In this document: piece after piece, positions 41,912 to 54,185 of the stretch
Position numbering within the stretch: position 1 is the stretch's first letter
Layout of the letters: each line of letters begins with the position of its first letter
Source of the DNA: Hermatobates lingyangjiaoensis
Taxonomy: Eukaryota; Arthropoda; Insecta; Hemiptera; Hermatobatidae
DNA length: 64,000 bases
Direction of reading: 5' to 3'
Assembly: GCA_026182355.1 (NCBI GenBank)
Contig: JAPFBL010000949.1
Location: forward strand, 16,505 to 80,504
The notes under the pieces: model-generated
Database searches by the model: none
Told to the model about the DNA's origin: nothing
The model's input: only the letters and a program-made list of their open reading frames with translations
Position numbers and translations under genes: made by a program

Positions 41912-43056
41912 CTGTAAAGACAAACCCCTTTAAGAAGCAAAAACATACAGAATGAAAGATAACACTTTTTATACTATAAACAAATTGATGTAATAGATAT
42001 TTATGCACCTAAGGAATATAAAGGTCTATTTTTTCCCGAGTGTTTGAGCGTTTCCTTCGGCGTTGCCTCAGTCATCAAAGCCAAGAAATCCCGAGGCTTA
42101 GCAGAGGGTTTAAGAATTTTAATTCCCGAAGCTTAAGAGAGGGAATAACAGCTCATTATTCTCAAGGCGCATACAATATTTTATCTCGAGAAAAGTCTCT
42201 ATATTAATAATAATTTATTATTGTTAATTAAAATAAAAACAATTAATCGTACACATAATAATCCAAAATAAAGGTTTAAGAAAGGTAAAGAAAAGAATAT
42301 AAAAAAAAAACCGAGTAGAATAATTAGCAATACAGATGTATTTAAAAATCAGGCTTGCCACCCTAACTCTTCCCGATCTCATTTCACATCATATCTTAAA
42401 ATGAATATGAACAAAATAATTAGTTCACAGAAAGGGTTCTTTAGGATTTTGGTTAAGAACTCCTTCTGTGAACTTGAAAAATCATTGGTTGAGAAGCTAT
42501 ATCAATACAAAATAATTAGGTTGGACAACCTGTTTTTTCATTATTGCATCGCTTTGAAATATGGAGATTAAATTTCTTACATTATTACCTGAGAAATAGA
42601 CATAAAAATATACAATTCGTCCTTACGGATTAAAGTTGGGTATGTTATGTTATGTTGGATCCATGATATTTTGCAAAACAGATGACTTTAAAAAAAATAT
42701 GGAAATTCATTTATGGTGAGAAATTTTGATTTTCTAAATTTCTTATTGAAGAAATTGGCCTAGACTGGCCTCTATTACATCATTTATCCCTTCTATCATA
42801 AAAAAAAGGTAATATCCAGTTTTATTGCCAGGGGTTGATAGAAGTGTGTTTTACGTAACAGCAAAGTATCACCAAAATATTTAGAACTTTCTCAATTTAC
42901 TATCTCAACATAAAATTATACATTATTTATTCGTACTTTGACGATGCCAGCTGCTAATATAGCAGTAAATATTAGCAAAGTAAATATAATATAAGAAAAT
43001 GAAGTGGCAATAGCAAGGCTTACAAGTTATATTGGGAAATTTAAAAAATTACTTCT
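41912..43056. other. Probable upstream intron, no feature
   Basis: Directly 5' of the 224-nt exon on the minus strand. Positions 42010-42200 are less AT-rich without motif. Confidence 0.45.
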
Positions 43057-43130
43057 CCGCACAATATCAAAACTAACTACGCGTTTCGACCACTTAGTGA
43101 TCTTATTCAAGTTTGAATCTAAAACATATA
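43057..43130 (-). mobile_element. Family B-like PLE arm fragment
   Basis: Minus strand: CTTGAATAAGATCACTAAGT, GGTCGAAACGCGTAG, then GTGCGGAGAAG. Helix II GATCAC/GTGGTC (one wobble) is paired and helix III ACGCGT is present; the core TTGAATA is altered. Confidence 0.5.
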
Positions 43131-43756
43131 CATATCTGTGAGCTTTAAGACGTCATAGTGAATTACTGAAATTGAATACAATGTATGAATGTTGAATTGC
43201 ACTCTGGAGTTCTTTAATAAGGGACTTAGCATGAAAAATGACTTAATTAAGCCTGAACCTTAATAAAACATGACAACATTCTAAAACATTAATTAATTTA
43301 TAAATAACAACGATTTATAATTTCTTGCACTATTGGAATGTTGCAACAGGATGGACCTAGGAAGGACTGAGGGTGTCAGGGAGTGTTGACAGGGGTTGGA
43401 GGGAGTTTGGAAGAATAGGAAGTATTAGCAGATATATTTACCTAACTGTACATTTGGGGCTGTTTTACAAAAGAAAATACTTCTTTCAAATTATATAAAA
43501 AAAGTTCAAGAAATTTCGGACAACTCGGTGTTTGTTCGTTCAAAATAGGGAGGAAATCATTTTAAAAGATTTATTGATTTCGGATCCTTCAAAGCCTGCT
43601 GTTTCAAGAAACTTATCATTAACATGTAGAATTTTTAAATTGGTATTTGGGTCAAAACAATGGTTGTTAGTTATGAGGAGTTTGAGAAAGTGGAAAACGA
43701 AATTATTATTATTTTCTATTTAATTCACGTTTTTGAATAAACTCTTTTTAATATTC
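43131..43756. other. No gene supported
   Basis: A GGAGGGAG-type purine-rich patch at 43346-43420; the frame at 43532-43723 is not recognised. Confidence 0.35.
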
Positions 43757-43930
43757 TAACGTAGTGCAATCAGTTAATATGTAGTATTTACACATTGTAG
43801 GGTAAAAAGTTAATGAAGCAGTATCCATATAAAAATTTAATCGTATAAACAACGCGTTTCGAACAGGTAGTGTTCTTCTTCAGGCATAAAATAAAAAATA
43901 CAATATCATCAGAGTGTTATCTATAGTACA
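43757..43930 (-). mobile_element. PLE family C single arm
   Basis: ACGTAGTGCAATCAGTTAAT, GTAGGGTAAAAAGTTAATGA, AACAACGCGTTTCGAACAGG, TAGTGTTCTTCTTCAGGCAT. Minus-sense fold is near complete (core CTGAAGA). Confidence 0.7.
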
Positions 43931-44227
43931 AAGTAAATATAGTACAAAATAAAAATAAAATAAAATAAGGAAGAGAGTACGAACCTAAGGGTGAGTGTCG
44001 GTGGTACAACTGACTAGGAATAGGATGGAAGTGGGTGAGGGTAAGGGAGTGTACACCTGTTTCATGTTAGAAGGCAGGTACATTTCATTGTTATTTTTTT
44101 CCCCTAATGGTTAGACTGAGCCTTTACATTTGCTCTAAGACTAAATGTAGAAAACATATTAAAAATATAACACAGAGAACTATAACGAAATACAAACAAC
44201 AAATATAAGAATAAAGAGAAAATAGAA
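43931..44227. other. No feature recognised
   Basis: Short purine-rich patch at 44020-44050, otherwise AT-rich. Confidence 0.35.
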
Positions 44228-44447
44228 CTTATATATATATTTATATATATATATATATTATATAATATATATATACTGTGACGCGTGGCGGCACAGTCGG
44301 TTGCCGGGACGGTTTGCTGCCGTTGTGTTACCGGCGTGCTTGGTCGCCCATTCTCTTTTCTCCTGAAGACGGATCATCCGAAATTTGAGTTTGTAAAGTG
44401 TGTCTTTTTCTCTGCGTGTTGCTTTTCTTAATTTTTGAACTGATATA

Positions 44448-44480
<33 letters not shown>
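44228..44480 (+). mobile_element. Solo PLE terminal repeat between (TA)n tracts
   Basis: TA at 44228-44276 and 44443-44480. Between them a GC-rich unit (GTGACGCGTGGCGGCACAGT), the fold at 44360-44390, GTAAAGTGTG and a pyrimidine-rich CTTTTTCTCTGCGTGTTGC. Directly followed by a family A foldback. Confidence 0.6.
44360..44390 (+). ncRNA. Hammerhead-like fold (CUC/GAG helix I)
   Basis: Helix I CTC with GAG; core CTGAAGA (44363-44369), extra C, helix II GGA/TCC, GAA (44380-44382), ATT, T, GAG. Confidence 0.5.
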
Positions 44481-44481
<1 letters not shown>

Positions 44482-44706
44482 CAATGATCAAACCACAATA
44501 AGAAATGGGAAAACAAGACTATGATCTTTCAACCGTAACAAGCGGTCTTCGTCAGAGTCAGAAACTCAACTCAAAAACTCAGTTGGGTTTTTGACTCTGA
44601 CGAAGACCGCTTGTTACGGTTGAAAGATCTTAGTCTTGTTTTCCCATTTCTTATTGTGGTTTGTTCATTGATTGTTATTTTACGTGTTTATGTGAAATCT
44701 TTATAT
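44481..44706. mobile_element. PLE family A foldback
   Basis: Arms of about 95 bp: TCAATGATCAAACCACAATA ... TATTGTGGTTTGTTCATTGA. The plus-sense fold is at 44593-44635 with the intact GACT/AGTC helix I and AGATCT helix III. TA tracts on both sides. Confidence 0.85.
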
Positions 44707-45225
44707 ATATATATAAATTAACTCCACGATATCTATGTCGTTGTCTATGTACAGTTTTGGAAGTTAGCAATTTTTTTTAAATTTTCTGGTCTTGTAAAAC
44801 TGACTCTGAAGTTGTAATACAAGGCTTTCTAAATTTTACGCTGGTACAATTACTTTTATCTATTTGTTGTTTCTTAGCTAATTGTCTACCATTAATCGTG
44901 AAATAATCAATAGTTTAATTTACGATTTAATTAGATGTTGAGAGGGCTTTTATACGAGTGAATCATTCTTCACAGACATATCGTCCCTGTGTTCTAGTAA
45001 TAATACTCGAATGGGAATTAACTCATTAAGCTGTTGATATCAATCTTGTGTTGCCACTGTCTTCATGCAGTTGAAAAATGCAACTCTTTCCAAATCCTGA
45101 CTTAATCTGTAGACTTGGGCTGTAGATACGAGAAAAAATGTTTTCTCGTAAGAAAAAAATTCTTACAACACATCGTTGTGTGAATTGTTTCTTCAATTTA
45201 GTATACATATATACTAAAGTTGGAA
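44707..45225. other. No feature recognised
   Basis: AT-rich; nothing shared with other parts of the window. Confidence 0.35.
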
Positions 45226-45310
45226 TTATTAAATTATTAAGAAACCGTGAAAAACGTATGAAAAAAGTAACTTCAGCAAAAATTTGCAGCATCAGCATTA
45301 TGGTATGGCT
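45226..45310 (+). pseudogene. PLE N-terminal fragment, short
   Basis: The frame reads KLLRNREKRMKKVTSAKIC, matching RNLEKLVKKMTSAKYG at 11.7 kb. No fold or TA tract is linked to it. Confidence 0.45.
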
Positions 45311-46289
45311 CTGAATCAATTGATAGCTGCTGATTGTGCAGGAAAAAAAATCAATTAGTGTGTCTCAGAAGGAATACTGATCCAGAAAGGGCAGAGAGCA
45401 AATTGAAGCACGATTAATCTAAAATGGTTTTTTTTTTTGCTTGGAGACACAAAACGACCCTTGTTGTAGTTACTGCTATGTTTAGAATGATGAAACAGAG
45501 AAATCTGCTCTATCCTTTTGCTAACTGGCTCGTTAACGTTTTCCCCCTGATGATATCTAGTTCAATTGGATGGGAATACCAGCCTAATGTATAAGTAAGA
45601 GCACATTCAAGTCTGAATTGTTCTTCTCGACTGCTCCTTTATCCGGCATCCTAGGACCATTAGGCTTAGATTACAAAACACCCCCTTCTCCCTTATGGAG
45701 TGCCTTCAGTTTAACCTTTATCTATGTAGAATTCACTTATCCTGTTCATTCGTCAGAATGAACTTATAATTAATCTTATAATTAATTATAATTATAATTA
45801 TATTATAATTATTCATTATAATGAATCTTAATACTTAAGATACCAATCCACACTACACAACACTAGAAATATTTATTAATTAATTAAAAGGAAATTATGA
45901 CTGCCACAGTTTGGTATTTTTTCCCTCCAAAATATTACCCCTACCTGGAGAGAGTTTATTGCAATATTTCACAGTGTTTGCTATAAACAAATATGATTTC
46001 ATTTACGCATAGATAAACTATTTTAATATTATTGAAATTCAATGCTACACAATCATTATATTGGTTCATAATGTAGAAGAGAATATGTATTTTATAATAT
46101 TTTATTGTTTTAAAATTTACATGACTTTGTTGATTGATTTTAAACTCTGATTTTACTATGTCGTTTTTCAAAAATAAGACACTATCTTGCTTTTTTTTTT
46201 AGGTCAAAAATACGTGCTGGGGTTTCTTTTCGGAGGAGGACTGTAGGCTAACATAGGCAGTCGCCTGCATGTCCAACGACCAACGACCA
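45311..46289. other. No feature recognised
   Basis: TTATAATTAATT-type words form a small palindromic cluster at 45766-45825. Confidence 0.35.
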
Positions 46290-46490
46290 ACGATTCTTTC
46301 CGCGCACTGTTGTGCACGTTGTATTAGCAGTTCCAGGTCACGGACCTACTACTGCTGAATTATTGTCCTGCTGTGGTTGTGGGGGTCAGTATGTAAATGT
46401 CTGTACTTCGTCCGTTTACGTCATTTCGTGGTCGTTTGGTCTCATTGTGTCGTGTCTTGTCAGTCTTTTTCAAGGGTTTGGCCTTCTATT
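46290..46490 (+). repeat. Dispersed repeat R1x, copy 3, diverged
   Basis: GCACGTTGTATTAGCAGTTC and TTCGTGGTCGTTTGGTCTC align with 32690-32935. Confidence 0.5.
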
Positions 46491-46830
46491 TTAATAACAG
46501 CTTCTAATGTGGATGTGTTTGGGGAATTATTTGGGATAGGCTTTGGATAAGGGGGTTTGTGCATGTGTTAATCATGTAATTGAGTAAAGGAAGGTATACT
46601 GCAACAGAAACAGATTTCGAAGGTAATCAAATATTGATCTCTATACTTATGAAATAATTGTAAAAGCAATAGAATAATAGCAACAATATCATTATGTTAA
46701 TGTAAAAAAATCTACAGTTGAAATAACTGACTTATCAAGCAATTGCTCTCTGTTACTGTACATGTAAAATGTAATACAAAACCAAAATAGCAGTAATAGT
46801 AGTACTAATTGTAAAACAAAAATGTTCATA
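46491..46830. other. No feature recognised
   Basis: AT-rich, simple. Confidence 0.35.
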
Positions 46831-46866
46831 CCCAGAAGATGACATAAATATATGTCGAAACGTCGG
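46831..46866 (+). ncRNA. Hammerhead-like fold, CAGAAGA core
   Basis: Helix I CC/GG, core CAGAAGA (U4 changed to A), extra T, helix II GACATA/TATGTC (6 bp), GAA, palindromic helix III ACGT, H17 = C. No other part of an element is recognised around it. Confidence 0.45.
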
Positions 46867-47177
46867 CAAAAGGACTAGTTTCAAATCATTAGACCTCAAC
46901 GTAAAAAAAATTACATCATTATGCGTTAAGTTAACTTTAAAATCTGTGTCGTTTAATATTTTAAAATGGATGTTAATTTTTCAACGTCTTATAAAGAAAG
47001 ATAAAAAAACGCTTTTGGAATTCTTTTCCTTCATATATATTTCTCTCTAACATTGATGTAGATAGCTTCTCGATCAATGACTTTTAAAGTTCAAAGATTA
47101 CTTCAAATCATTAGATCACAAACCTCAAAAAAAAAAATACATCATATAAATATTGGGTCAAGAAAACCATTATATAT
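46867..47177. other. No feature recognised
   Basis: AT-rich, ends in a short TA run at 47171-47179. Confidence 0.35.
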
Positions 47178-47370
47178 ATGATCAAACCACAATAAGAAAT
47201 GGTAAAACAAGACTAAGATCTTTCAACCGTAACAAGCGGTCTTCGTCAAAGTCAAAAACACAACAGTTGGGTCATCCTTAATTTTACGCATGAAGTAGAA
47301 CACTATGTGTTCGAAACACGTTGTTTATATTATTAAACTTCTATATATGTGGAGACTATTTGTTTAAGTT
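47178..47370. mobile_element. Family A arm joined to a family C arm
   Basis: 47178-47275: GATCAAACCACAATAAGAAA, GATCTTTCAACCGTAACAAG (minus-sense family A). 47283-47370: TTACGCATGAAGTAGAACAC, TGTTCGAAACACGTTGTTTA, TATATGTGGAGACTATTTG (plus-sense family C). Two half elements back to back. Confidence 0.7.
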
Positions 47371-49596
47371 TATTACCTACCGTATTTTTTACAATCATTG
47401 TAATGAATTCTATGAATTCCTCCTGTTCATTTCCTACTATGATTTTCTATTATAAAACCTAGGTTTTTAATACAGTTTCTGTATTAAGGCGTTGTCTTAA
47501 AATATTTTATTTTTTTTTTAAAAAATCTTCATTAATTTATCTAACTGTTTTCCTCAACAAATGAAAATTACCTATTTATTATTAATTTGTAAAACTGCCT
47601 TCTTTTGATGGTTATTTTTATTTTTGATTACTTTTTCTTACATTAGCTAGTTTTGTTTGTTAGTCATATTTTAAATCCGTTTTTAATTGCTCATTTCTTC
47701 ATTGCTTCAATTCTTGATTATATCCTATATTGTACAAGGGAAGCTTAAGCACTCTGCTTAATAAGCAGAAGGCGTTTGAAGGTGTAGAGAGGAATATGAA
47801 TAACTATATCACGAATTGTTGACTTTTTTTATATAAAGAAATAATTTATGCAATACAAATATTCTGTATATTTTAAAGCTAATAACATTCAAAAGTAGCA
47901 AATTTAAAAATATTCTTTAATCGGATAAGGCAATATTGAATATGTTTCATAAACAGAAAGACACGAAAAAATCAAGAAAATAACTACGTATTTTAAAAAA
48001 CTAATCGTAAATAGACGTAATACATTTAGATATTCTACCGTCTTTTACCAAAAATTCGACATCCCCAGAAAATAATTTTTTTTAGCGTAATTTTTAAGAC
48101 AGTTTAGAATATAAGACCACTCCCGAAAATAAGACCTAGTTAAAATAATATGAAAAATAGAATTGTTAAAATTATAGCTATATTGAAGACATGAAAGATT
48201 TGGACCAATAATTCACTACAGGAAGTGGATTTGGAGGAAAATCAGAATTGAATTCAAAACTTAGTAATTTATGACGATCTTCCAAAAAAATATGATAATA
48301 TTGTAATTGAATAAATTTAAATTTATTTATGTAAATAAATATTAAAGAAAAATTAAACAATGAGGCTACTTATTGTACTTGAAGCCCTCCTCCGAAAATA
48401 AGCCCTAGCACACATTTTGGAACTAAAGAGAGAGTAAGTCAGTGTCTTATTTTCGTAAAAAGATGGCATAATGGAATAAGGTATTATTCAATTGGTCTGG
48501 CATATAGAAAGACACGTTTAAATCAAGAAAAAGAAAAATTATTATATTTCAACAACCACAAAAGTCAGAATGAGTTTTAGTATTCTCATTAAATGCTACT
48601 GTCAGAGATTTTTGTCTCACGAGATCAAGTAACAAAGAATTTACAGCTTTTTAGTCATGTTTCATCAATCATCAGATGAAGGATGAGGTTTGAAAATTAG
48701 AGCAGCTGTTATGGGACTTTGGCAAATGAATTCTACTCGTTAATATTCTTGGTTTTAACTTTAATGACTGTTAACTCTCTTAGATGTTAAATCTCAAATA
48801 TAAGCAACTTCACTATAAGAGAAAATACAAAAGACAATCAAATCATATGACTTTCAAACAGGATTTTATCTGAAATATATTTAATAACTCTGGCCAACAC
48901 AAAAAAAAAATATTGCCATTGTTTTAACTAAGATGTTTTAACAGTTTTTACCTAATTTAAGGGCACTGATTCCATTGCTGTCGCTTTTTCTCTATCAGAT
49001 CTAGTTTTTTCTGCTATGAGAGACCTCTCTCTATAGGAAGGAAATAGCTACAATAATGACAGGCAAATCGAAGAAACAATATTTAACTTTAAGACACATA
49101 TTCATTAATCACGCCAAAATAACTGCAATATTTATACAAACACGTATGCAATACATTTGGATTTCAATGTATATTTCACGCAAATATAGTAAAACACATT
49201 TGGTTTGTTTAAGCTACATTTCCTAGGAGATGTAGTTTTTACTCCAATAATCTGCAACTGAAGTAAAAGTTTCAAGATTTGCGATGACATAATTATTTAA
49301 CATAGATCACAATAACAATCTACAATTGTAATTATGACACTAAATGTATTTTAAAAATTGGCTTAATTTTAAGGTATAAAAAAAAGTATGAAATAGTATA
49401 GATCTCAAATACTTGACCTGATGAGAAAAAAGTAGTATGTTTTCGGAATCAACACCCTTAAATTAATCCTAAATCAGCTTAGAAACCTTGGGCACCAAAA
49501 AATTTGTTAAGTGTTATTAATGTAGGATTCTCAAGTGGTAACAATATCAGAGGTAAAAGGAACATGGCCAGATTTCTTACTTAATGAAATTATAAT
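47371..49596. other. Long AT-rich stretch without features
   Basis: TCCCGAAAATAAGACC (48120) and CTCCGAAAATAAGCCC (48390) look like the two ends of a small decayed element of about 300 bp. Nothing else noted. Confidence 0.4.
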
Positions 49597-49900
49597 GTGA
49601 ATATACCAGAAAATGATGGATATTACGTAGATTTCAGCCGGTTTCACTATTTCGATATATCTATATATAAGTTAGCGGAGTTGGCGGTGGCTGTACCGCC
49701 GGCATACGCGGGTCAAAGTCTCTGTTTACACACTGAGACAGATTATCAAGGCTGGCCTCGAGGAGGGGGTCAGTCAGTCAGTGTGTCGCGCTTGTATAAT
49801 AAACATTACCTTTTATTCCTGTGTCATTTACAATTCGAGTCCCTACTCAATCCAATTAACTTAATATCAAATCCAAACTTTGCTATCTGCCTGCTATAGA
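49597..49900 (+). other. Unassigned GC-richer block with a promoter-like and polyA-like layout
   Basis: TATATATCTATATATAAG, then about 110 bp near 55 percent GC, then TGTATAATAAACATTACC. The TATA to AATAAA order suggests a solo LTR, but no paired terminal repeat, TG/CA boundary or target duplication is clear. The 100-codon open frame has no family signature. Confidence 0.3.
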
Positions 49901-50395
49901 AATTAAACTGAAAACATTTAAATACAAAGAAACATAATGGATGTTATATAAGTATTTTCATGTGAACTAACTACAGTATTTTGATTTTGATCAGGATCCT
50001 TTTTTTGAGATCTACCTCAGAAAATCTTTCTAAATTGAGGATCCTAGGACAAAAGCTCCTCCTAACATGTTCCTCTTATGGAGAGAAGAATGGTAGTTCT
50101 TTCTGGTATAATAATAATGAGAAAAAAAAAAGAAAACTTTAATACTTTAACATCAGATTGAAATCTTTAATATTTTCATATTAGCTACCTCAGGCTTTGG
50201 AAAAATCATACTGTCAGAAAAATCTAAATATCAGAGCTTTTCGATATTACCGCTACTTGGAAGCTGTCGTCAGAATTTTTTTATTATGTTTTAGGATTTA
50301 CAAGGGGGAAAAAATCCGAAAGTATGGTCTTACTGAAGGTTAAAAACAGTATCAATAGTAATATTTTTTCGTTTTCATAATTTAAAAGATTATAA
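49901..50395. other. No feature recognised
   Basis: AT-rich sequence. Confidence 0.35.
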
Positions 50396-51260
50396 TAATG
50401 ACCAGCACTACCTATGCTGACAGTTTATGGACTACCATACGACTCTTAGGAGTTGAGACGTCCCTCTCCGAGGAGGGAATACCCGTTACGCCGAGATCAG
50501 GCTTTGCAATGATAGTTAATTTGGCCTTAATAATGAGACTGAAAATGGAGAGATTAAAAATCTCTCGTTGGCTAAAAGCCACCTGGACGGTGTAAGTTCC
50601 AGACAGAGTAAATCCGTAGGTCTCTCTTTCGAATATATAAGGGCACGAGATGGGTATCCATTCTTCCCACTCTGAGTAGCCCAAAGCGTCTATTACAACT
50701 TTATAAAATGATAAAAGTTTTTAATAAAAACTTTATTAAAACTTTTAAAGTTTTTGATTAATAAATCCAAAGCGTCTATTAAAACAACTACCAGTATTCC
50801 AGCCCACTTAGCTGAGATCGTGGTCCGTTCCTACTGGTAAAGGTTTGGGGCTCTAGCTCCCCGGTATGCTAAGCAGGCATCCGCCCGAGAAGTTACTGCT
50901 TCTCATACAGCGACCACAAGGGTCTACCCAACCTGGGTGAGAACAGCCACTACAAGTCCAACTTCAGTTGGCGGGATGGAGAGAAAACCTCTCCATGGGC
51001 CCCCGCCACCCATAGTACCGACTTATTTTAAGAGTTTCGGATCAAACTCCGGACCAATAGTCCTACTCAACCTGCTAAGCTGCAGGTAGGGTCAGTGGCT
51101 CTTTTAGCCCCCGGTTCAAAGAACCACGTGAAAAATAAAGCTAATGCAACCTGTGGTATAGTTTCATGGCCCCAGTGTTGGCGGGAGTGTTAAAGATTGT
51201 TGGATCGTCTATGAATTATTTTCTCTAACTTTTCCGCACTCAGCACTCACCAAAACATCT
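50396..51260. other. GC-rich block, probable retroelement remnant
   Basis: Much richer in GC than its surroundings, especially 50810-51190 (CTCCCCGGTATGCTAAGCAG, GGATGGAGAGAAAACCTCTC, CATGGGCCCCCGCCACCC, CCACGTGAAAAATAAAGC). Both strands are open for about 270 bp at 50398-50684. It looks like untranslated sequence of a LINE, but I cannot name it and see no conserved peptide. Confidence 0.35.
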
Positions 51261-51264
51261 AATC

Positions 51265-51462
51265 TGCTAACTTTTTGGGGTACCTTAGCCCTGTTCTCCA
51301 ACTACTGGTCTAAAGCCTGTACGATGCAGATACTTGCTAGACATACTTGAGCTAGAGCAAAATTTAGAATTCCCAATGTAGACTTGCGTAGGACCGCCGA
51401 GGGCGAATCATCTTTGATCCATTTGTGTTCTCTCGTGAGATAACCACAACAGCCTAACCTGT
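51265..51462 (+). mobile_element. SINE 3' part, tail type B
   Basis: GCCTGTACGATGCAGATACT, CTTGAGCTAGAGCAAAATTT, then TTTGTGTTCTCTCGTGAGAT and CAGCCTAACCTG. Head missing. Confidence 0.65.
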
Positions 51463-52037
51463 ATGTCATATTCTTTAATGATTTGTACAATATGACTTTT
51501 ATGCCATATTTTATCTAATAGTTTTGATGATGTTTACAAAGATTGAAATTAACAAATGATAACCAGTTTAAAATTTAGACATTTCATTTCCTTTTACAAA
51601 TATTTCTTTTCTAGTTAATAACAATATTTGTTTCAACTTTGACATCAAGCAATAATTAAGTTTAAGTTGTATTTCTGTTGAAAACAAATGGTGGGAAATG
51701 TGTAGAATGAATAATGCGGAGGGTTGAGTCAACGCCTTGTGTCACAGTGTCTTAGATTAATGGATGTAAAACCAGAGGCTTCCAAAGTACCTGCTCGGCT
51801 TTTATAAATCGGTTAGCGCTGGTCTTGTATTGTTGATTCATGCAATGATTAATGCTTGAATTATGGATCGATTTAATACCTTTATCTCTAGTGAAATTCA
51901 ACAATTGTGTGAATTAGAGGGAAAGAGGGGAATAAAGTATGCATCTAAATGTAACAAACAAAAAGATAAACAAGGATGTGTAGATAGATGGAGAAAGGGG
52001 GACTGAGTGAGTGAGAGAGTAGGACATTAACTATCAA
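51463..52037. other. No feature recognised
   Basis: AT-rich; purine-rich patch at 51917-52030. Confidence 0.35.
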
Positions 52038-52074
<37 letters not shown>

Positions 52075-52107
52075 CCTACACACACGCACACGTACACACT
52101 CATACAC

Positions 52108-52161
<54 letters not shown>
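52038..52161. repeat. (CA)n microsatellite with a short TA interruption
   Basis: Pure and near-pure CA over about 110 bp, broken at 52063-52075 by TATATA. Confidence 0.95.
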
Positions 52162-52166
<5 letters not shown>

Positions 52167-52454
52167 CCTAGATTAATATATATATATATCAACGACCAAA
52201 CAACAAAAAGAAAACACACACACAAAGATACACAACCCAGATTAATATAAATATATATATATATTTATGTATATTATATATACAAATATTAAACGGTCCA
52301 ACAAGGACTACTATAAATAAAAGAGAGGAAGCCCTCCATGAACCTCCAGGTTAATGATATGTTCATAATTTCGACGAGCAGGAGCCTAGAGCCAAGCATG
52401 AGGCTAACTGCACATGAAGTATTGCTAAGTAGACCTCGATATGACTGATATATA
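52162..52454. other. TA tracts and an unassigned unit
   Basis: TA-rich at 52178-52188 and 52245-52285. The unit at 52286-52450 has, on the minus strand, CTCCTGCTCGTCGAAATTAT, which may be a damaged fold of the CTGANGA...GAAA type. Confidence 0.35.
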
Positions 52455-52680
52455 TATATCAATGATCAAACCACAATAAGAAATGGGAAAACAAGACTAA
52501 GATCTTTCAACCGCAACAAGCGGTTTTTGTCAGAGTCAAAAACCCATCAGTTGGGTTTTTGAATCTGACGAAACCCGCTTGTTACGGTTGAAAGATCTTA
52601 GTCTTGTTTTCCTATTTCTTATTGTGGTTTGATCATTGATTGTTATTTCACGTGTTCATGTAAAATTTATATATATAATA
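52455..52680. mobile_element. PLE family A foldback
   Basis: TATCAATGATCAAACCACAA ... TTGTGGTTTGATCATTGATT. The right arm has AATCTGACGAAACCCGCTTG (one helix I and one helix II change). TA on both sides. Confidence 0.8.
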
Positions 52681-53639
52681 TATCAATAGTAACAATACAC
52701 AATAATATTACGAATATCAATAGTTTATTTTGAATCCAAAAACTGACCGAGTTACGATAAAAATTGTTTTTGTTTCTACATTACAGTTGATAACTTTATC
52801 AAGCGTATGTTCTTGTGTTTATTTGTATATAGTAAGAGGGAGAGAGAAATACTAGTAGATAACTCGCTTATACATACATAGACACATGGGTTCGCTCACG
52901 CTGATAGGCGGTGACCGAGAGAACAGGTAACACAGAAGCACACACTTAGTTGAACTTGAAACAACAATTTCATATATGTAGTCATCCAACTAGAAAACTG
53001 ATTTCAATATTATTAAGTTTACTCAATTCAGTAAACAACAATGTTTAGATGTTTTCATGTATGAAGATTATGGAACATTAAACATATTGGAATAGCAACT
53101 TTGTTTAAAGTATAAGGGGTTGACATTATTTTAAAGAGAGGTGTTGACAGGTAAAGCAGACAAGACGAGGTTTACGGCTTTTACGAAAGGAGGGCGGTGA
53201 TAGGGGGTGGCTATTTGCATTTAAACTAGCAAGCTTGCTGTCTCTCCACCAACCACTGCGCAATCACAATCAATTCACTATAGCCTGTTTCTAACGGACA
53301 ACCCCTTGTTGCCTGCAATTTTCCTTATCTATTGCCAAGCCTCCTCCAAAGTCGATTGGTCATTATTTTAGATTCAAGTATGCAAAACACTTTGAACATG
53401 CTTCATTCACCTCTGTAAATTTATATAATTAAATTATAAACAAAAGATACTATAAAACAATGTAATTCACAAATCTTTTGCAATTAACCTAAATCTTTTA
53501 TGTACAGAAAATCAGAGTATATTTCTTCGATAAAATACTGTGTATGAAACACACACCATGGCCTTTCAAACCTCACTCACTATTCGTAGTATTCACTGTT
53601 CAGATGGTTCAATCAAAAATAATATACACTTTTTTCTTT
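52681..53639. other. No gene supported
   Basis: Positions 52900-53360 are mixed composition. GTTTAGATGTTTTCATGTAT near 53043 recurs near 53863 with its flanks (AAACATATTGGAATAGCAAC / AAACATATTGAAATAGTTAC), a 100-bp direct repeat. Confidence 0.4.
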
Positions 53640-54185
53640 TTCTCAGAATTTTGGTCAGGGTTAATATTTGGAATCACCTTTTCGCCAAAGTTTCGTCTTT
53701 ATTTTGAGACATCCTTAGAGCTATAAACTAACAAAAACAATGGAAATTTGTCATATCTACTTTACATTTCACATAAAAAATTCAAAAAAACTTACTCAAA
53801 AAACATACTTTTGATTATTTTTTTTTAATATTATATTTTCTCAATTCACTAAACACAATGTTAGATGTTTTCATGCGTGAAGAGTATGGAACACAAAACA
53901 TATTGAAATAGTTACTTTGTTAAAGGATAAGAGTTGACATTATTTTAACAAGAGGTGTGATTTTTTTATTAAAAATCAAAAATGTTTTTTGGATTTTTAA
54001 AAAATTCAAAAAACTTACTCAAAAAAACTTACTTTTGAATTTTTTATGATGAATGTAAATTAGATATGACAAATGTCCATTGTTTTTGTTTGTTTATAGC
54101 CCTGAGGATGTCTTAAAATAAAGACGAAACATTGGCGAAAAAATGATTCTATATATTAACACTGACCAAAATTCCGAGAAGAAGA
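53640..54185. mobile_element. PLE family H2 foldback
   Basis: Left arm: TTCTCAGAATTTTGGTCAGG, ACCTTTTCGCCAAAGTTTCG, TCTTTATTTTGAGACATCC, AACAATGGAAATTTGTCATA. Right arm is the inverse, ending AACACTGACCAAAATTCCGA and GAAGAAG. The loop (53770-54040) repeats AAAAATTCAAAAAACTTACT. Confidence 0.75.
54099..54136 (+). ncRNA. Hammerhead-like fold, family H2
   Basis: Helix I GCC (54099-54101) with GGC (54134-54136). Core CTGAGGA (54102-54108), extra T, helix II GTCTT/AAGAC, GAA (54126-54128), ACAT, T. Confidence 0.55.

Noticed and set aside
44258..44491. 77-codon minus-strand frame
   Set aside because: It crosses the TA tracts and the solo PLE terminal repeat; the peptide has no PLE N-terminal pattern.
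49640..49850. Solo LTR
   Set aside because: TATA-like and AATAAA-like words are suggestive, but without TG/CA ends, a second LTR or a target duplication it is left unassigned.
50398..50684. Overlapping frames on both strands, possible gene
   Set aside because: No recognisable domain on either strand, and it lies in an unassigned GC-rich block; kept only as an unclassified region.
51945..52163. 72-codon minus-strand frame rich in C and V
   Set aside because: It is a translation of the (CA)n microsatellite.
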